This document shows, piece after piece, positions 1-8,116 of a stretch of 35,393 nucleotides of DNA. The notes beneath the pieces are model-generated. The model worked only from the letters and a program-made list of their open reading frames with translations. It was not told where the DNA came from and searched no databases. Source of the stretch: Hyphomicrobiales bacterium (GTDB taxonomy: Bacteria > Pseudomonadota > Alphaproteobacteria > Rhizobiales > Xanthobacteraceae); assembly GCA_019237215.1 (NCBI GenBank), contig JAFAHL010000286.1, positions 1-35,393 of the forward strand. The letters run 5' to 3'. Every line of letters begins with the position of its first letter. The stretch's first letter is position 1. The translations under genes and the position numbers were made by a program.

Positions 1-308
1 ACCTCGCCGCTCGCGCGGTCGACCGCCTCCATCCCCGACTTGTTTCCATACCAGGCGACCTGGATCTTGTTGAAGCGCATCGCCTCGATGACGCCGGCGT
101 AATCGGTGGCGTAGAATCCGTTCACCTTGAAGCCGGTGGCTTTCGACATCGCCTCCAGGAACGGCTCCCAGTTCTTCTTCTGGTTCATCGAGGCCTCGGT
201 CGAAATCACCCCGAAATTGATTTCCGTGAGCGTCTGCGCGCCGGCCGGAAGCGCCGATGCGCCGATCGTCAGGGCGGCCGCCGCGCATGTCAGAAAAGCT
301 CGCATCAT
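1..308 (-). CDS. phnD: PhnD, phosphonate ABC transporter substrate-binding protein (5' part only)
   Basis: This is the N-terminal ~102 residues of the periplasmic phosphonate-binding protein that feeds the PhnCDE importer; the gene continues past the left edge. A signal peptide is visible at residues 1-25 (MMRAFLTC, an alanine-rich hydrophobic core, then a PAGAQ cleavage area). The mature part reads INFGVISTEAS, then WEPFLEAMSKATGFKV, and ends in VAWYGNKSG, a pattern typical of PhnD-type type-2 periplasmic binding proteins. Two adjacent ATG codons (308 and 305) could start it; AGGAG lies about 8 bases before the first. It follows phnC by 54 bases in the leftward operon. phnE would be expected outside the window. 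Confidence 0.9.
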   Translation of the reverse strand, partial: MMRAFLTCAAAALTIGASALPAGAQTLTEINFGVISTEASMNQKKNWEPFLEAMSKATGFKVNGFYATDYAGVIEAMRFNKIQVAWYGNKSGMEAVDRASGE

Positions 309-362
309 GAGAGTTCTCCTATGGTGATGTCCGGTGGAGCGGGGAATGGCTCCCCAACGCTG

Positions 363-1316
363 TCACGCGCTCAGGCGATCCGCCGATCCGTGCCCGGTTT
401 GACCGGCATGGCCCGCAACGGATCTTTCCTTTGGCGCTGCGCGCAGCTTGGCCGCTTCGCTCTCGCGTCGATCCCGAGGAAGGCCCGGCCGATCGAAGCC
501 CGGTGGAAAAAACTCGCTGCATTCCGCGCCGTAGATGTGGCTCAGCAGCGCCGGCGTGAGTTCGTCGCAGCGGCCGTCATAAACGATCTTGCCCGCTTTC
601 AGCGCGATCGCGCGCGGGCAGTAGGTCAGCGCGTACTCCACCTGATGCAGCGAGACGAGGATGGTGATGCCGTCCTTGCGGTTCATGTCGGCAAGAATGT
701 CCATGACCCGGCGCGCGGAGGCGGGGTCGAGCGAAGCGATCGGCTCATCCGCGATCACGAGCTCGGCGCCCTGCACCAGCGTGCGGGCGATGGCGGCGCG
801 TTGCTGCTGGCCGCCGGAGAGTTCGACGCCGCGCTTGAGGGCGTGCTCGGTCATGCCGACGCGAGCGAGCGCATGCATCGCTGCGCGCTTTTCGTCCAAG
901 GTGAAATTGCTCAGCGTTCCTCGCAGGAACGGCATGCGGCCGAGCAGCCCGAGGCAGACATTCGTGAGGACCGACAGTCGCGGCACCAGATTGAACTGCT
1001 GGAAGATGACGCCGACCCGAACCCGCAATTCCTTGGCGCCGCGCGCGATGCGGCCCTCGCGCTGTATCGGCCGGCCGAATATGGCGATCGTTCCGCCGCG
1101 AGCTTGCGCGGCGGGGGTCTTGTCGACGGCGACCAAGCCCGCCAGCGCTCGAATGAGTGTTGATTTGCCGGAGCCGGATGCTCCGATGAGCGCCACCATC
1201 TCGCGGCAGTCGACCGAGAAGCTCACGTCGTCGAGCACGCGCGTCCCGCGCTCGAACGATTTCGAGACGCGCCGCACATCGATGGCGGCTTCGTTCGGCA
1301 CGCCAAGCTCCTGCAT
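363..1316 (-). CDS. phnC: PhnC, phosphonate ABC transporter ATPase
   Basis: Cytoplasmic ATPase energising phosphonate uptake with PhnD and PhnE. The 317-residue product has a Walker A motif GASGSGKST (45-53), the ABC signature LSGGQQQR, and Walker B LVIADEP followed by IASLDPAS. The order phnC then phnD is the usual transporter arrangement. It is longer than common PhnC proteins (about 260-280 residues) because of a charged C-terminal tail of roughly 45 residues after SEFFPPGFD, with no recognisable domain. A 133-base gap separates it from the DUF1045 gene upstream, larger than other gaps in this operon, and holds a Pho-box-like repeat, so phnC may have its own promoter. Confidence 0.92.
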   Translation of the reverse strand: MQELGVPNEAAIDVRRVSKSFERGTRVLDDVSFSVDCREMVALIGASGSGKSTLIRALAGLVAVDKTPAAQARGGTIAIFGRPIQREGRIARGAKELRVRVGVIFQQFNLVPRLSVLTNVCLGLLGRMPFLRGTLSNFTLDEKRAAMHALARVGMTEHALKRGVELSGGQQQRAAIARTLVQGAELVIADEPIASLDPASARRVMDILADMNRKDGITILVSLHQVEYALTYCPRAIALKAGKIVYDGRCDELTPALLSHIYGAECSEFFPPGFDRPGLPRDRRESEAAKLRAAPKERSVAGHAGQTGHGSADRLSA

Positions 1317-1356
1317 TTTTGGCCTTTTTCCGGCAATTTGGACCTATCAGCCGCAT

Positions 1357-1374
1357 GTGACAGCGGGATGAAAT
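1357..1374 (-). promoter_or_regulatory. Candidate Pho box upstream of phnC
   Basis: On the minus strand the site reads ATTTCAT-CCCG-CTGTCAC, two 7-base units at an 11-base period, matching the CTGTCAT-N4-CTGTCAT PhoB consensus at 11 of 14 positions. It lies about 40 bases before the phnC start, in the only long gap of the leftward operon. PhoB control of phosphonate transport genes is well known, so position and sequence agree. The motif is short and degenerate and could occur by chance. Confidence 0.4.
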
Positions 1375-1449
1375 GACAACGAGAACAAAGGGGTGATCGC
1401 GGGTTTTGCACCGGGCGATGACGAGGCGGTTCGCCGATGAGGTAGGAGC

Positions 1450-2181
1450 CTATTGACCCGAGCGCACCGCGGTCAACGCGGCCTGACCAACGACCCGGAA
1501 CGGCCTCGAGCGGGCGTCCTGGCGCACGAGAGCGAGTTGCGTGATCGGCAGCGAATGCCCGCCGTCGATGTCGTTGAAGCGGGCCTGCAACAACGCCAGG
1601 ATGAAGGCACGGCGCTCGGCGTCGACCGGACCCGTCAAGGTCAAGTGGAAGCGAAAGTCTTCGAACACGTAAGGGTAGCCCCAGCGATCGAGATTCTCGA
1701 TCTGACGTTCGCTCAAACCGGCGCCGAGCCCTTGCTCCCTTTCGAGTCGTTGCTCCCTTTCGTGCGCGGTCAGCGGACGGCGAAATCGGTCGAATGCCAT
1801 CACGCCGTCGGCGGCCAGCCGATCGAGCGCCATGTTTGGCGCGGCGGCGACAACGGCAATGAATTGCGCGAGCGGCCGGATGGCCGGTTCGATCGCCGGC
1901 AGCGTTCGAGGGATGGCGGCAAATCGCTCGAGCTCCGCCGTCAAATCCGCTTCGGTGAACGGCGCCAACAGATGAAACGGCGCCTTCAGCGTCGCGTGAA
2001 ATCCGTATTTGCGCGGCTCGCGCGTGAGCTGCGCCCATTCGGACCCACGAAGCGCGATGCCTTGCGGAGGGCGGAGACTTTCGCCGGTGTAGCAGTCATA
2101 GCCGAGGAAGCCGGCGCCGAAGCGATAGAGACCACAACCGGCCGGCGGCACGAAATAGATCGCGTATCTTGGCTCGTCCAT
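1450..2181 (-). CDS. DUF1045 family protein, 2H-phosphoesterase-like, phosphonate operon
   Basis: A 243-residue soluble protein of the family annotated as putative phosphonate metabolism protein (DUF1045), found almost only beside C-P lyase genes. Two HxTL motifs are visible, H62-A-T-L within YGFHATLKAPF and H179-L-T-L within FRFHLTLTG. This paired arrangement defines the 2H phosphoesterase superfamily, whose members hydrolyse cyclic phosphodiesters or 2',5' bonds. The gene sits 36 bases after the phnM-type gene in the leftward operon. No phnP (the usual phosphoribosyl cyclic phosphodiesterase) is present in the window, so a role in opening the 1,2-cyclic phosphate product of C-P lyase is plausible; this is an inference. 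The family assignment is firm, the reaction is not. Confidence 0.85.
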   Translation of the reverse strand: MDEPRYAIYFVPPAGCGLYRFGAGFLGYDCYTGESLRPPQGIALRGSEWAQLTREPRKYGFHATLKAPFHLLAPFTEADLTAELERFAAIPRTLPAIEPAIRPLAQFIAVVAAAPNMALDRLAADGVMAFDRFRRPLTAHEREQRLEREQGLGAGLSERQIENLDRWGYPYVFEDFRFHLTLTGPVDAERRAFILALLQARFNDIDGGHSLPITQLALVRQDARSRPFRVVGQAALTAVRSGQ

Positions 2182-2217
2182 GGACGCTTTACGTCGTTCG
2201 CGGGACCGGCCACGCGT

Positions 2218-3387
2218 TCACCGCGCGCCGACGATGATGTCCGCTCGCGCGAGATGCACGAGGCGGCCGGCCACGATGGCGGCGACGACGCGCGGCGGCT
2301 GTCCGTCGGCCGACGGATCGACGATGATCAAGTCCGCGCGCCGGCCGGGTGCGATCTGTCCGCGGTCGTTGAGCTTGACGGCGTTGGCGGGCGTTTGCGA
2401 CACCAACGCCCAGGCTTGCCCGAACGGCAGGGTGCCGCGCCGCGCGAGCGCAAACGCCGCGAGCAGCGGCGCCGGGTAGTAGTAGTCCGAGGCCAGCACC
2501 GAGCAGAGTCCCCGCCCGATCATCTCGGTCGCGTCGATCCATCCGGTGTGGCTTCCACCGCGAACGACGTTGGGAGCGCCGAGCACGATATCGTCGCCGT
2601 GGGATGCGGCGTCCTCGGCGGTCTCGACCGTGGTCGGGAATTCCGCCAGGCGGCACCCGAGCGCGCGAAACCATCGCCGCTGCTCGGGACTGGCGTCGTC
2701 GTGCGACAGCAACGGAACGCCGCTTGCGTTGGCGGCCGCGGCGAGCCGCTCGATCGAAGCGGGGACTTCATCGGCCCTGCGTTTGGTGCGTTCCACCACC
2801 GCCAGGAAGCCCTCGCGCGTGGCGCCGGAGCGCTCGGCCATTTGCGCGAGGAGCCGTTGCGCGCGGCTCGATGCGTCCACCGTGTGCGACATGTGATCAT
2901 TGAACGCGATCGCGTCGATCCGGCGCCGGGCGAGCCACGTCATGATCTCGGCCTCGGCCTCGAGATTGTAGGTCTCGTGACGAAGGTGGTAGCGGGTGTC
3001 GGCGCCGAGCCGAGGCCGCAGGCGCTCGATGCCGTCGAGAATCGCGCGCGCATTCTCGGCCCCGCGCAGGCCGCCTTCCCACGACCAGGTCACGCCGTGA
3101 AATACGGTCGTGATGCCGTTGGCGACGGCTTGTCGATCGCTTTCAAGCAGCGCAACGTCGATCGGAAATCCCACTCCCGGCCGCGGCATCATCTGTCGCT
3201 CGAAGGCGTCGCCGTGGACGTCGACGATCCCGGGAAGGACCAGAAGGCCGCGGGCGTCGATCGCCCGCTCGGCGCGCGCTTGCGCACCGACGCCGGTGAT
3301 GATCCCGCCCTCGCAATCGAGATCGACGCTGGCCTCCTCGAGAGCGCCCCCGACGAGCGCGCGACCACCTTCGATGCGCATGCGCAT
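2218..3387 (-). CDS. phnM: PhnM-type amidohydrolase, divergent paralogue
   Basis: A 389-residue amidohydrolase-superfamily enzyme of the PhnM type. PhnM removes diphosphate from alpha-D-ribose 1-methylphosphonate 5-triphosphate to give the 5-phosphate used by PhnJ. Visible landmarks are LPGIVDVHGD (H58, D60), DHMSHT, LLSHDDAS, LAEFPTTVE and the C-terminal GAPNVVRGGSHTG, all shared in pattern with the second PhnM at 10076-11227. The metal-site region differs: HGDAFERQMMPRP here against HTDHLEAHYVPRP in the other copy, so a histidine is replaced by glutamine. It follows the hexapeptide transferase by 13 bases. It may be specialised for another triphosphate or phosphonate substituent; this is inferred from duplication and divergence only. 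Confidence 0.87.
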   Translation of the reverse strand: MRMRIEGGRALVGGALEEASVDLDCEGGIITGVGAQARAERAIDARGLLVLPGIVDVHGDAFERQMMPRPGVGFPIDVALLESDRQAVANGITTVFHGVTWSWEGGLRGAENARAILDGIERLRPRLGADTRYHLRHETYNLEAEAEIMTWLARRRIDAIAFNDHMSHTVDASSRAQRLLAQMAERSGATREGFLAVVERTKRRADEVPASIERLAAAANASGVPLLSHDDASPEQRRWFRALGCRLAEFPTTVETAEDAASHGDDIVLGAPNVVRGGSHTGWIDATEMIGRGLCSVLASDYYYPAPLLAAFALARRGTLPFGQAWALVSQTPANAVKLNDRGQIAPGRRADLIIVDPSADGQPPRVVAAIVAGRLVHLARADIIVGAR

Positions 3388-3400
3388 GACTGATGCGACC

Positions 3401-4132
3401 TTACGAGCGAGCGGCCTGCTCGCTTCGATCCCTCGACTGACGCGTCTTCAACCGCGACATCTGCGATGGATCCCGCTGCGGTTGATACGCCTTCGAGCCG
3501 CGCTGGGCCGACGGCAGCTCGTATTTTTCAAGGAAGGCCTCGATCGACAGCTGCCGGAAATCAGGCAACGCCGCCCGCAGTCGCTCGTGGTCCCAGTCCC
3601 ACCACGCGAGTTGGTGCAGCCGCTGCGCGACGGCAGCCGAAAAGCGCTGCCGAATGACGCGCGCCGGGTTGCCGGCGACGATCGCATAGGGATCGACGTC
3701 CTTGGTCACCACGGCGCCGGCCGCGACCACCGCGCCCGTGCCGACGGTGCGGCCCGCAAGGATGATCGCGCCGTGCCCAATCCAGACGTCGTGTCCGATG
3801 ACGACCAGCGACGCGCGGCGCCACGCGAAAAACTCCTCTTCATCCCGCTCGCCGGGAAAATAGGCGCTTGCGCGATAGGTGATGTGCGACTGGGTCGCCC
3901 GGCCCATCGGGTGGTTGCCGGGATTGATCCGCGTCATGGCCGCGATCGAGCAGAACTTGCCGATCGTGGTGTAAGCGGCCTCGCTGTCGTTGACGATGTA
4001 GGAGTAATCGCCCAAGGCGACTTCGAGCAGCCTCGTTCGCGCACCGACTTCCGTGTAGGCGCCGAGCCTGCTGTCGCGCACCTCGGCCGTCGGATGAATC
4101 AAGGGCACGGTGGAGAGCGTCTTGATGGACAT
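3401..4132 (-). CDS. Hexapeptide-repeat acyltransferase of phosphonate operons
   Basis: A 243-residue left-handed beta-helix transferase. Hexapeptide repeats are clear ([18 protein letters not shown], then [15 protein letters not shown] and [16 protein letters not shown]), followed by [13 protein letters not shown], a standard ending of xenobiotic/CAT-like acetyltransferases. The family is known as a phosphonate-associated transferase hexapeptide protein; its substrate is not established, and N-acetylation of aminophosphonates is one idea. The reading frame is open back to 4198, but the ATG at 4132 ([14 protein letters not shown]) fits the family start better; the 22 residues before it are arginine-rich and look untranslated. 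It lies 67 bases after phnF and 13 before the phnM-type gene. Confidence 0.83.
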   Translation of the reverse strand: MSIKTLSTVPLIHPTAEVRDSRLGAYTEVGARTRLLEVALGDYSYIVNDSEAAYTTIGKFCSIAAMTRINPGNHPMGRATQSHITYRASAYFPGERDEEEFFAWRRASLVVIGHDVWIGHGAIILAGRTVGTGAVVAAGAVVTKDVDPYAIVAGNPARVIRQRFSAAVAQRLHQLAWWDWDHERLRAALPDFRQLSIEAFLEKYELPSAQRGSKAYQPQRDPSQMSRLKTRQSRDRSEQAARS

Positions 4133-4199
4133 GGAGCGAACGTTTCTCGCCGGTCTGTGACAGTCCGATGACATGCGGGTGCGGCTGTGAGCGACCAAA

Positions 4200-4958
4200 T
4201 CAAGTCTCGATCACGAGTTCGATGCGGTCGGCGGCGAGGCGGGCCCGCGTCGTCAGGATCGGCCGGCCGTCCGCCGTGATGTCCGTGCTGTCGACCACGA
4301 TCAGCGGCCGGCCCGGCGCAAGGCGCAGCCGCGCGGCATCCGCGGCGTCGGCGATGGCCGCCGAAATCCGCGTGCTCTGGCGGCGAAAGTCGTCGACCCC
4401 GAGTTGCGCCAGCGTGCGCGTGAGCGAACGGGTGTCGCGGTAGATGCGGCCGGCATCGGGTGCGCGATCGGCCGGCAGCCACGTGGTCGCGGCGGAGACG
4501 GGCGCGCGATCGACGCTGCGCAGGATTTCGAGGCGGATGACCGCCGTCCGCGGCGCGACGCCGAGCCGTCGCGCGACGTCGGGCTCGGCTTCCTCGACCG
4601 CGCTGGCGAGGAGCCGGCCTCCCGGCTCGCGTCCGGCGGCGCCGACGATCTCGGAGAAGCGCGTGCGCGAGTGGATCGGGTAGCGCAGCCGTCGGGTTTC
4701 CACGTAGGTGCCGCTGCCGCGCTCGGCCCGCACGAAGCCGCGATCGGCGAGCGTCGCGATCGCGCGCCGGACGGTGTGCCGATTGACGCCGAGCCGTTGC
4801 GCGATCTCGATCTCGCCGGGCAGTCGCGTGTCGACGGGATAGCGGCCGTCCGCGATCGCATGCTCGAGGTGATCGGCCACCCGCCGCCACAGCGCCACGC
4901 CGGCGATCTCCGCGCTCGGCAGCGCGCGACCGGCACGTTTCATCACGCCAGCTTTCAT
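4200..4958 (-). CDS. phnF: PhnF, GntR/HutC-family regulator of phosphonate genes
   Basis: A 252-residue DNA-binding regulator. Residues about 20-85 form a GntR winged helix-turn-helix ([29 protein letters not shown], then GSGTYVE), and residues about 105-245 form a UTRA ligand-binding domain ([11 protein letters not shown], then [17 protein letters not shown] and LIVVDSTD). PhnF proteins repress C-P lyase operons and respond to phosphate or phosphonate status. The gene is first in the leftward transcript and divergent from phnG across an 80-base region that contains a perfect inverted repeat, so it probably controls both directions and itself. An internal start at 4943 is possible; no strong ribosome-binding site settles it. 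Confidence 0.9.
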   Translation of the reverse strand: MKAGVMKRAGRALPSAEIAGVALWRRVADHLEHAIADGRYPVDTRLPGEIEIAQRLGVNRHTVRRAIATLADRGFVRAERGSGTYVETRRLRYPIHSRTRFSEIVGAAGREPGGRLLASAVEEAEPDVARRLGVAPRTAVIRLEILRSVDRAPVSAATTWLPADRAPDAGRIYRDTRSLTRTLAQLGVDDFRRQSTRISAAIADAADAARLRLAPGRPLIVVDSTDITADGRPILTTRARLAADRIELVIET

Positions 4959-5013
4959 GGGCGTCGTCGCATCGGCGTCATCAAAGCTTCACGCACGAAC
5001 GCTTTACTAAAGT

Positions 5014-5031
5014 TGTCTATTAGCATAGACA
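5014..5031. promoter_or_regulatory. Inverted-repeat operator, probable PhnF site
   Basis: The sequence TGTCTAT-TAGC-ATAGACA is a perfect inverted repeat with 7-base arms and a 4-base centre. It lies in the phnF-phnG divergent region, with its right end 8 bases before the phnG ATG. GntR/HutC regulators bind palindromes of this size, and GTCTA/TAGAC half-sites resemble known PhnF operators. Binding here would block phnG expression directly and probably also the phnF promoter. Confidence 0.7.
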
Positions 5032-5038
5032 TGTTACC

Positions 5039-5533
5039 ATGGCAACCGTGCCCTCCGCGAATGCTTCCGAACTCTCGGCCGCGCCCGCGCCGACCACGGC
5101 GGTGCGGCGCGGCGCCATGGCGGTGTTGGCGCAAGCCCGCGCCGAGGAAATCGAGCAAGGACTTCGCGCGGTGATGGATGCCGTCGACTACGTGGAGCTG
5201 CGCTCTCCTGAAACCGGGCTGGTCATGCTGCGCGGGCGAATCGGCGGCGACGGCGCTGCCTTCAATCTCGGCGAAGCGAGCGTGACGCGCGCGGCGGTGC
5301 AAATCGCGTCGGGCGAGGTGGGCATCGCCTACATCCTCGGACGCGATCAGAAAAAGGCGCGCCTCTCCGCCGTCTGCGACGCGCTTTGGCAAAGCAAAAA
5401 ATATCGCGACGCCGTGGAGCGGCGCGTGCTCGCGCCCATACGAAGGCGCCTCGACGCCGAGCGCGAGCACGCGCGCGCCCAAACCGCGGCCACGCGCGTC
5501 GATTTCTTCACCTTGGTGCGCGGTGAGGATTGA
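5039..5533 (+). CDS. phnG: PhnG, C-P lyase core complex subunit
   Basis: A 164-residue subunit of the PhnGHIJ core complex that joins phosphonates to the ribose of ATP and cleaves the C-P bond. The family pattern is clear: AVLAQA near residue 30, ETGLVMLRGRIGGDG, EASVTRAAVQI, YILGRDQKKA and the C-terminal TRVDFFTLVRGED. It has about 25 more residues at the N-terminus than E. coli PhnG; the ATG at 5039 is used because it keeps the whole conserved region. There is almost no leader between the operator (ending 5031) and this ATG and no clear ribosome-binding site, so leaderless or weak initiation is possible. It overlaps phnH by 4 bases. Confidence 0.92.
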   Translation: MATVPSANASELSAAPAPTTAVRRGAMAVLAQARAEEIEQGLRAVMDAVDYVELRSPETGLVMLRGRIGGDGAAFNLGEASVTRAAVQIASGEVGIAYILGRDQKKARLSAVCDALWQSKKYRDAVERRVLAPIRRRLDAEREHARAQTAATRVDFFTLVRGED

Positions 5534-6126
5534 GCGTCATGCCGGCAGCCGCTTTTCCCGCGCCGGTGCTCGCGAGCCAAGCCGTCTTCCGCGCGCTCAT
5601 GGACGCGGTTGCGCGGCCGGGGACGGTCAAGCCGCTGCCTCCCGCTGCTGCCGCCCCACTGCCGCTGAGCGCCACGGCCGCCGCCGTCGCACTGACCATG
5701 CTCGACTATGAAACGCCGGTCTGGCTCGACGCCCCGCTCGCGCGATCGCCGCAGGTCGCCGATTGGATCCGCTTGCACGCCGGCGCACGCGTAACGTCCG
5801 ATCCCCGGCAGGCCGCGTTCGCGTTCATCGCCGATCCCGTCCATGCGCCGGCGTTCGACGGCTTTTCTCTCGGAACCCCGGAATACCCGGACCGCTCGGC
5901 CACGCTCGTGCTCCAGGTGGAGGGCTTCGGGACCGGGCAGCGCTTGTTGCTCGCCGGGCCCGGCATCGCGGATGTGCAAAGCTTTTCGGCGCAGCCGCTA
6001 CCGCCGGATTTCCCAAACCGAATCGCCGCCAATCGGGCGCTTTTCCCGCGCGGCATCGACGTGATCCTCGTTTCCCCCGACGCCGTCGCGGCGCTGCCGC
6101 GTTCGGTCGCAGCGACGCGAGGCTGA
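5530..6126 (+). CDS. phnH: PhnH, C-P lyase core complex subunit
   Basis: A 198-residue core-complex subunit, close to the usual length (about 194). Recognisable stretches are AFPAPVLASQAVFRALMDAV followed by RPGTVKPL, TMLDYETPVWLD, and a C-terminal FPRGIDVILVSPD. PhnH is a PLP-transferase-like fold without the cofactor and helps hold PhnI and PhnJ. The start (GTG at 5530) overlaps the phnG stop by 4 bases, and the stop lies two bases before the phnI ATG, so the three genes are translationally coupled. Confidence 0.92.
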   Translation: MSVMPAAAFPAPVLASQAVFRALMDAVARPGTVKPLPPAAAAPLPLSATAAAVALTMLDYETPVWLDAPLARSPQVADWIRLHAGARVTSDPRQAAFAFIADPVHAPAFDGFSLGTPEYPDRSATLVLQVEGFGTGQRLLLAGPGIADVQSFSAQPLPPDFPNRIAANRALFPRGIDVILVSPDAVAALPRSVAATRG

Positions 6127-6128
6127 CG

Positions 6129-7226
6129 ATGTATGTCGCGGTCAAGGGCGGCGAGCGCGCGATCGAGAACGCCCATGCGTTGCTCGCCGACGCTAGACGC
6201 GGCGAGCGCGGCGTTGCGGAGATTTCGCTCGAGCAGATCTCGCAGCAGCTGGCGCTCGCGGTCGACCGCGTGATGGCCGAGGGCTCGCTCTACGATCGGG
6301 AGCTGGCGGCGCTCGCCATCAAGCAGGCGCGCGGAGACCTGATCGAAGCGATCTTTCTCCTGCGCGCGTTTCGCACCACGTGCCCGCGCTTCGGCGCCTC
6401 GGCGCCGTTCGATACCGCGGGCATGGACGTGCGGCGGCGCATCTCCGCCATCTTCAAGGATCTGCCCGGCGGACAGGTGCTTGGGCCCACGTTCGACTAT
6501 ACCCACCGCCTGCTCGATCAGGGCCTCGCCGATGAAGCTGCCGTCGCGGAGCCTCCCACGGCGGCCCATGACGGAACGCCGATGCGGCCGGTGACGGACC
6601 TCCTCGCCGCCGACGGCCTCATCGAGCGGTCCACGGCGAGCCCAGCCGATGCAACGGTCGGCGATCTGACGCGCGAGCCGCTGTCCTTTCCCGCCGAACG
6701 AGACGTACGCCTGCAGAACCTTGCGCGCGCAGACGAGGGCTTTTTGCTTGCGCTCGGCTACTCGACCCAGCGCGGTTTCGGCCGTACCCATCCGTTCGCC
6801 GGCGAGATCCGCTTCGGCGAGGTCGAGGTCGAATTCTTCGCCGAGGAGGTCGGCTTCGCGGTTCCGCTCGGGCGGGTCGCGGTGACCGAGTGTCAGATGG
6901 TCAACCAGTTCAAAGGCTCCGGCGCAGAGGCGCCGCGCTTCACGCGCGGCTACGGTCTCGCGTTCGGACAAAGCGAGCGCAAGGCCATGTCCATGGCGCT
7001 CGTCGACCGGGCCTTGCGTGCGCGCGAACTCGGCGAGGAGGTCGCCGCGCCGGCGCAAGACCAGGAGTTCGTGCTCTCGCACTCCGACAACGTCCAGGCG
7101 ACCGGATTCGTCGAGCATTTGAAATTGCCGCACTACGTGGATTTCCAGGCCGAGCTTGGGCTGGTGCGGCGGATGCGCGAGGAGTTCGCGCTCCGCGACG
7201 GCGCGCTGCGGGATGCGGCCGAATGA
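6129..7226 (+). CDS. phnI: PhnI, ribose-triphosphate-forming subunit of C-P lyase
   Basis: A 365-residue core-complex subunit that displaces adenine from ATP and, with PhnG, PhnH and PhnL, attaches the phosphonate to ribose 5-triphosphate. The start MYVAVKGGERAIENAH is a near-universal PhnI N-terminus, and later KDLPGGQVLGPTFDYTHRL, GYSTQRGFGRTHPFAGEIR and ERKAMSMALVDRAL match the family. The frame is open far upstream, but the ATG at 6129 gives the family start. Its stop overlaps the phnJ start by 4 bases (ATGA at 7223-7226). Confidence 0.93.
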   Translation: MYVAVKGGERAIENAHALLADARRGERGVAEISLEQISQQLALAVDRVMAEGSLYDRELAALAIKQARGDLIEAIFLLRAFRTTCPRFGASAPFDTAGMDVRRRISAIFKDLPGGQVLGPTFDYTHRLLDQGLADEAAVAEPPTAAHDGTPMRPVTDLLAADGLIERSTASPADATVGDLTREPLSFPAERDVRLQNLARADEGFLLALGYSTQRGFGRTHPFAGEIRFGEVEVEFFAEEVGFAVPLGRVAVTECQMVNQFKGSGAEAPRFTRGYGLAFGQSERKAMSMALVDRALRARELGEEVAAPAQDQEFVLSHSDNVQATGFVEHLKLPHYVDFQAELGLVRRMREEFALRDGALRDAAE

Positions 7227-8116
7227 GCGCGCCGGTCTACAACTTCGCCTATCTCGACGAGCAGACCAAGCGGATGATCCGCCGCGCCATCCTCAAGGCG
7301 ATCGCGATCCCCGGCTACCAAGTCCCGTTTGCCAGCCGCGAGATGCCGATGCCGTACGGCTGGGGCACCGGCGGGGTTCAGGTCACGGCCGCGATCCTGG
7401 GCCCCGACGACGTGCTCAAGGTGATCGACCAAGGCTCCGACGACACTACCAACGCGGTGTCGATCCGCAAATTTTTCGCCAAGACGGCGGGCGTCCGCAC
7501 CACCACGCGCACCAGCGAGGCGACGGTCATCCAGACGCGGCATCGGATTCCCGAAACGCCGCTGGGCGAGCATCAAGTGCTGGTCTATCAGGTTCCGATT
7601 CCGGAGCCGCTGCGGTTTCTCGAGCCGCGCGAGACCGAAACGCGCCAGATGCACGCGTTGGCCGATTACGGCGTGATGCACGTCAAATTGTACGAGGATA
7701 TCGCCCGCCACGGCCACATCGCGACGACCTACGCCTATCCGGTCAAGGTGAACGGCAGGTACGTGAGCGATCCCTCGCCGACGCCGAAATTCGACAATCC
7801 GAAAATGAACGACTCGCCGGCGCTGCAGCTGTTCGGCGCGGGCCGCGAAAAGCGCATTTACGCCATCCCGCCCCATACGGCGGTCGTGTCGCTCGATTTC
7901 GAGGATCACCCGTTCGAGCGCTATCGCCACGACGGCAGCTGCGCGCTCTGCGGCTCGGCCGAAAGCTTCCTCGACGAGGTGGTGATCGACGATCGCGGCG
8001 GACGGATGTTCGTGTGCTCCGACACCGATTATTGCGAAGGTCGGCGTGCGGCGGCGCCCGAGGGCGGGCAAACAGCGCCCGCTGCGCCTGCCACCACGGA
8101 GCCGCCGCATGCTTGA
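7223..8116 (+). CDS. phnJ: PhnJ, radical SAM carbon-phosphorus lyase
   Basis: The catalytic subunit, 297 residues, that cleaves the C-P bond of alpha-D-ribose 1-methylphosphonate 5-phosphate to alkane and 5-phosphoribosyl 1,2-cyclic phosphate. It is highly similar throughout to E. coli PhnJ (for example YNFAYLDEQTKRMIRRAILK). All catalytic features are present: the unusual 4Fe-4S motif C240-x2-C243-x21-C265, the substrate-handling cysteine C271 and the glycyl-radical glycine G31 in IPGYQVPF. After C271 there is a short proline/alanine-rich tail. It overlaps phnI by 4 bases and the downstream acetyltransferase by 8, which supports co-translation. Confidence 0.96.
   Translation: MSAPVYNFAYLDEQTKRMIRRAILKAIAIPGYQVPFASREMPMPYGWGTGGVQVTAAILGPDDVLKVIDQGSDDTTNAVSIRKFFAKTAGVRTTTRTSEATVIQTRHRIPETPLGEHQVLVYQVPIPEPLRFLEPRETETRQMHALADYGVMHVKLYEDIARHGHIATTYAYPVKVNGRYVSDPSPTPKFDNPKMNDSPALQLFGAGREKRIYAIPPHTAVVSLDFEDHPFERYRHDGSCALCGSAESFLDEVVIDDRGGRMFVCSDTDYCEGRRAAAPEGGQTAPAAPATTEPPHA

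Noticed and set aside
1373-1379. A TTGTCAT half-site (minus strand) 16 bases from CTGTCAC before phnC as a Pho box pair
   Set aside because: A 16-base spacing does not match the 11-base period; the ATTTCAT unit at the right distance was used instead.
4133-4198. N-terminal extension of the hexapeptide transferase
   Set aside because: The 22 added residues are arginine-rich and unlike the family; the ATG at 4132 gives the expected start.
5706-7133. A 475-codon minus-strand open frame opposite phnH and phnI
   Set aside because: It is the mirror of well-conserved phn genes in GC-rich DNA, is arginine-rich and has no domain pattern.
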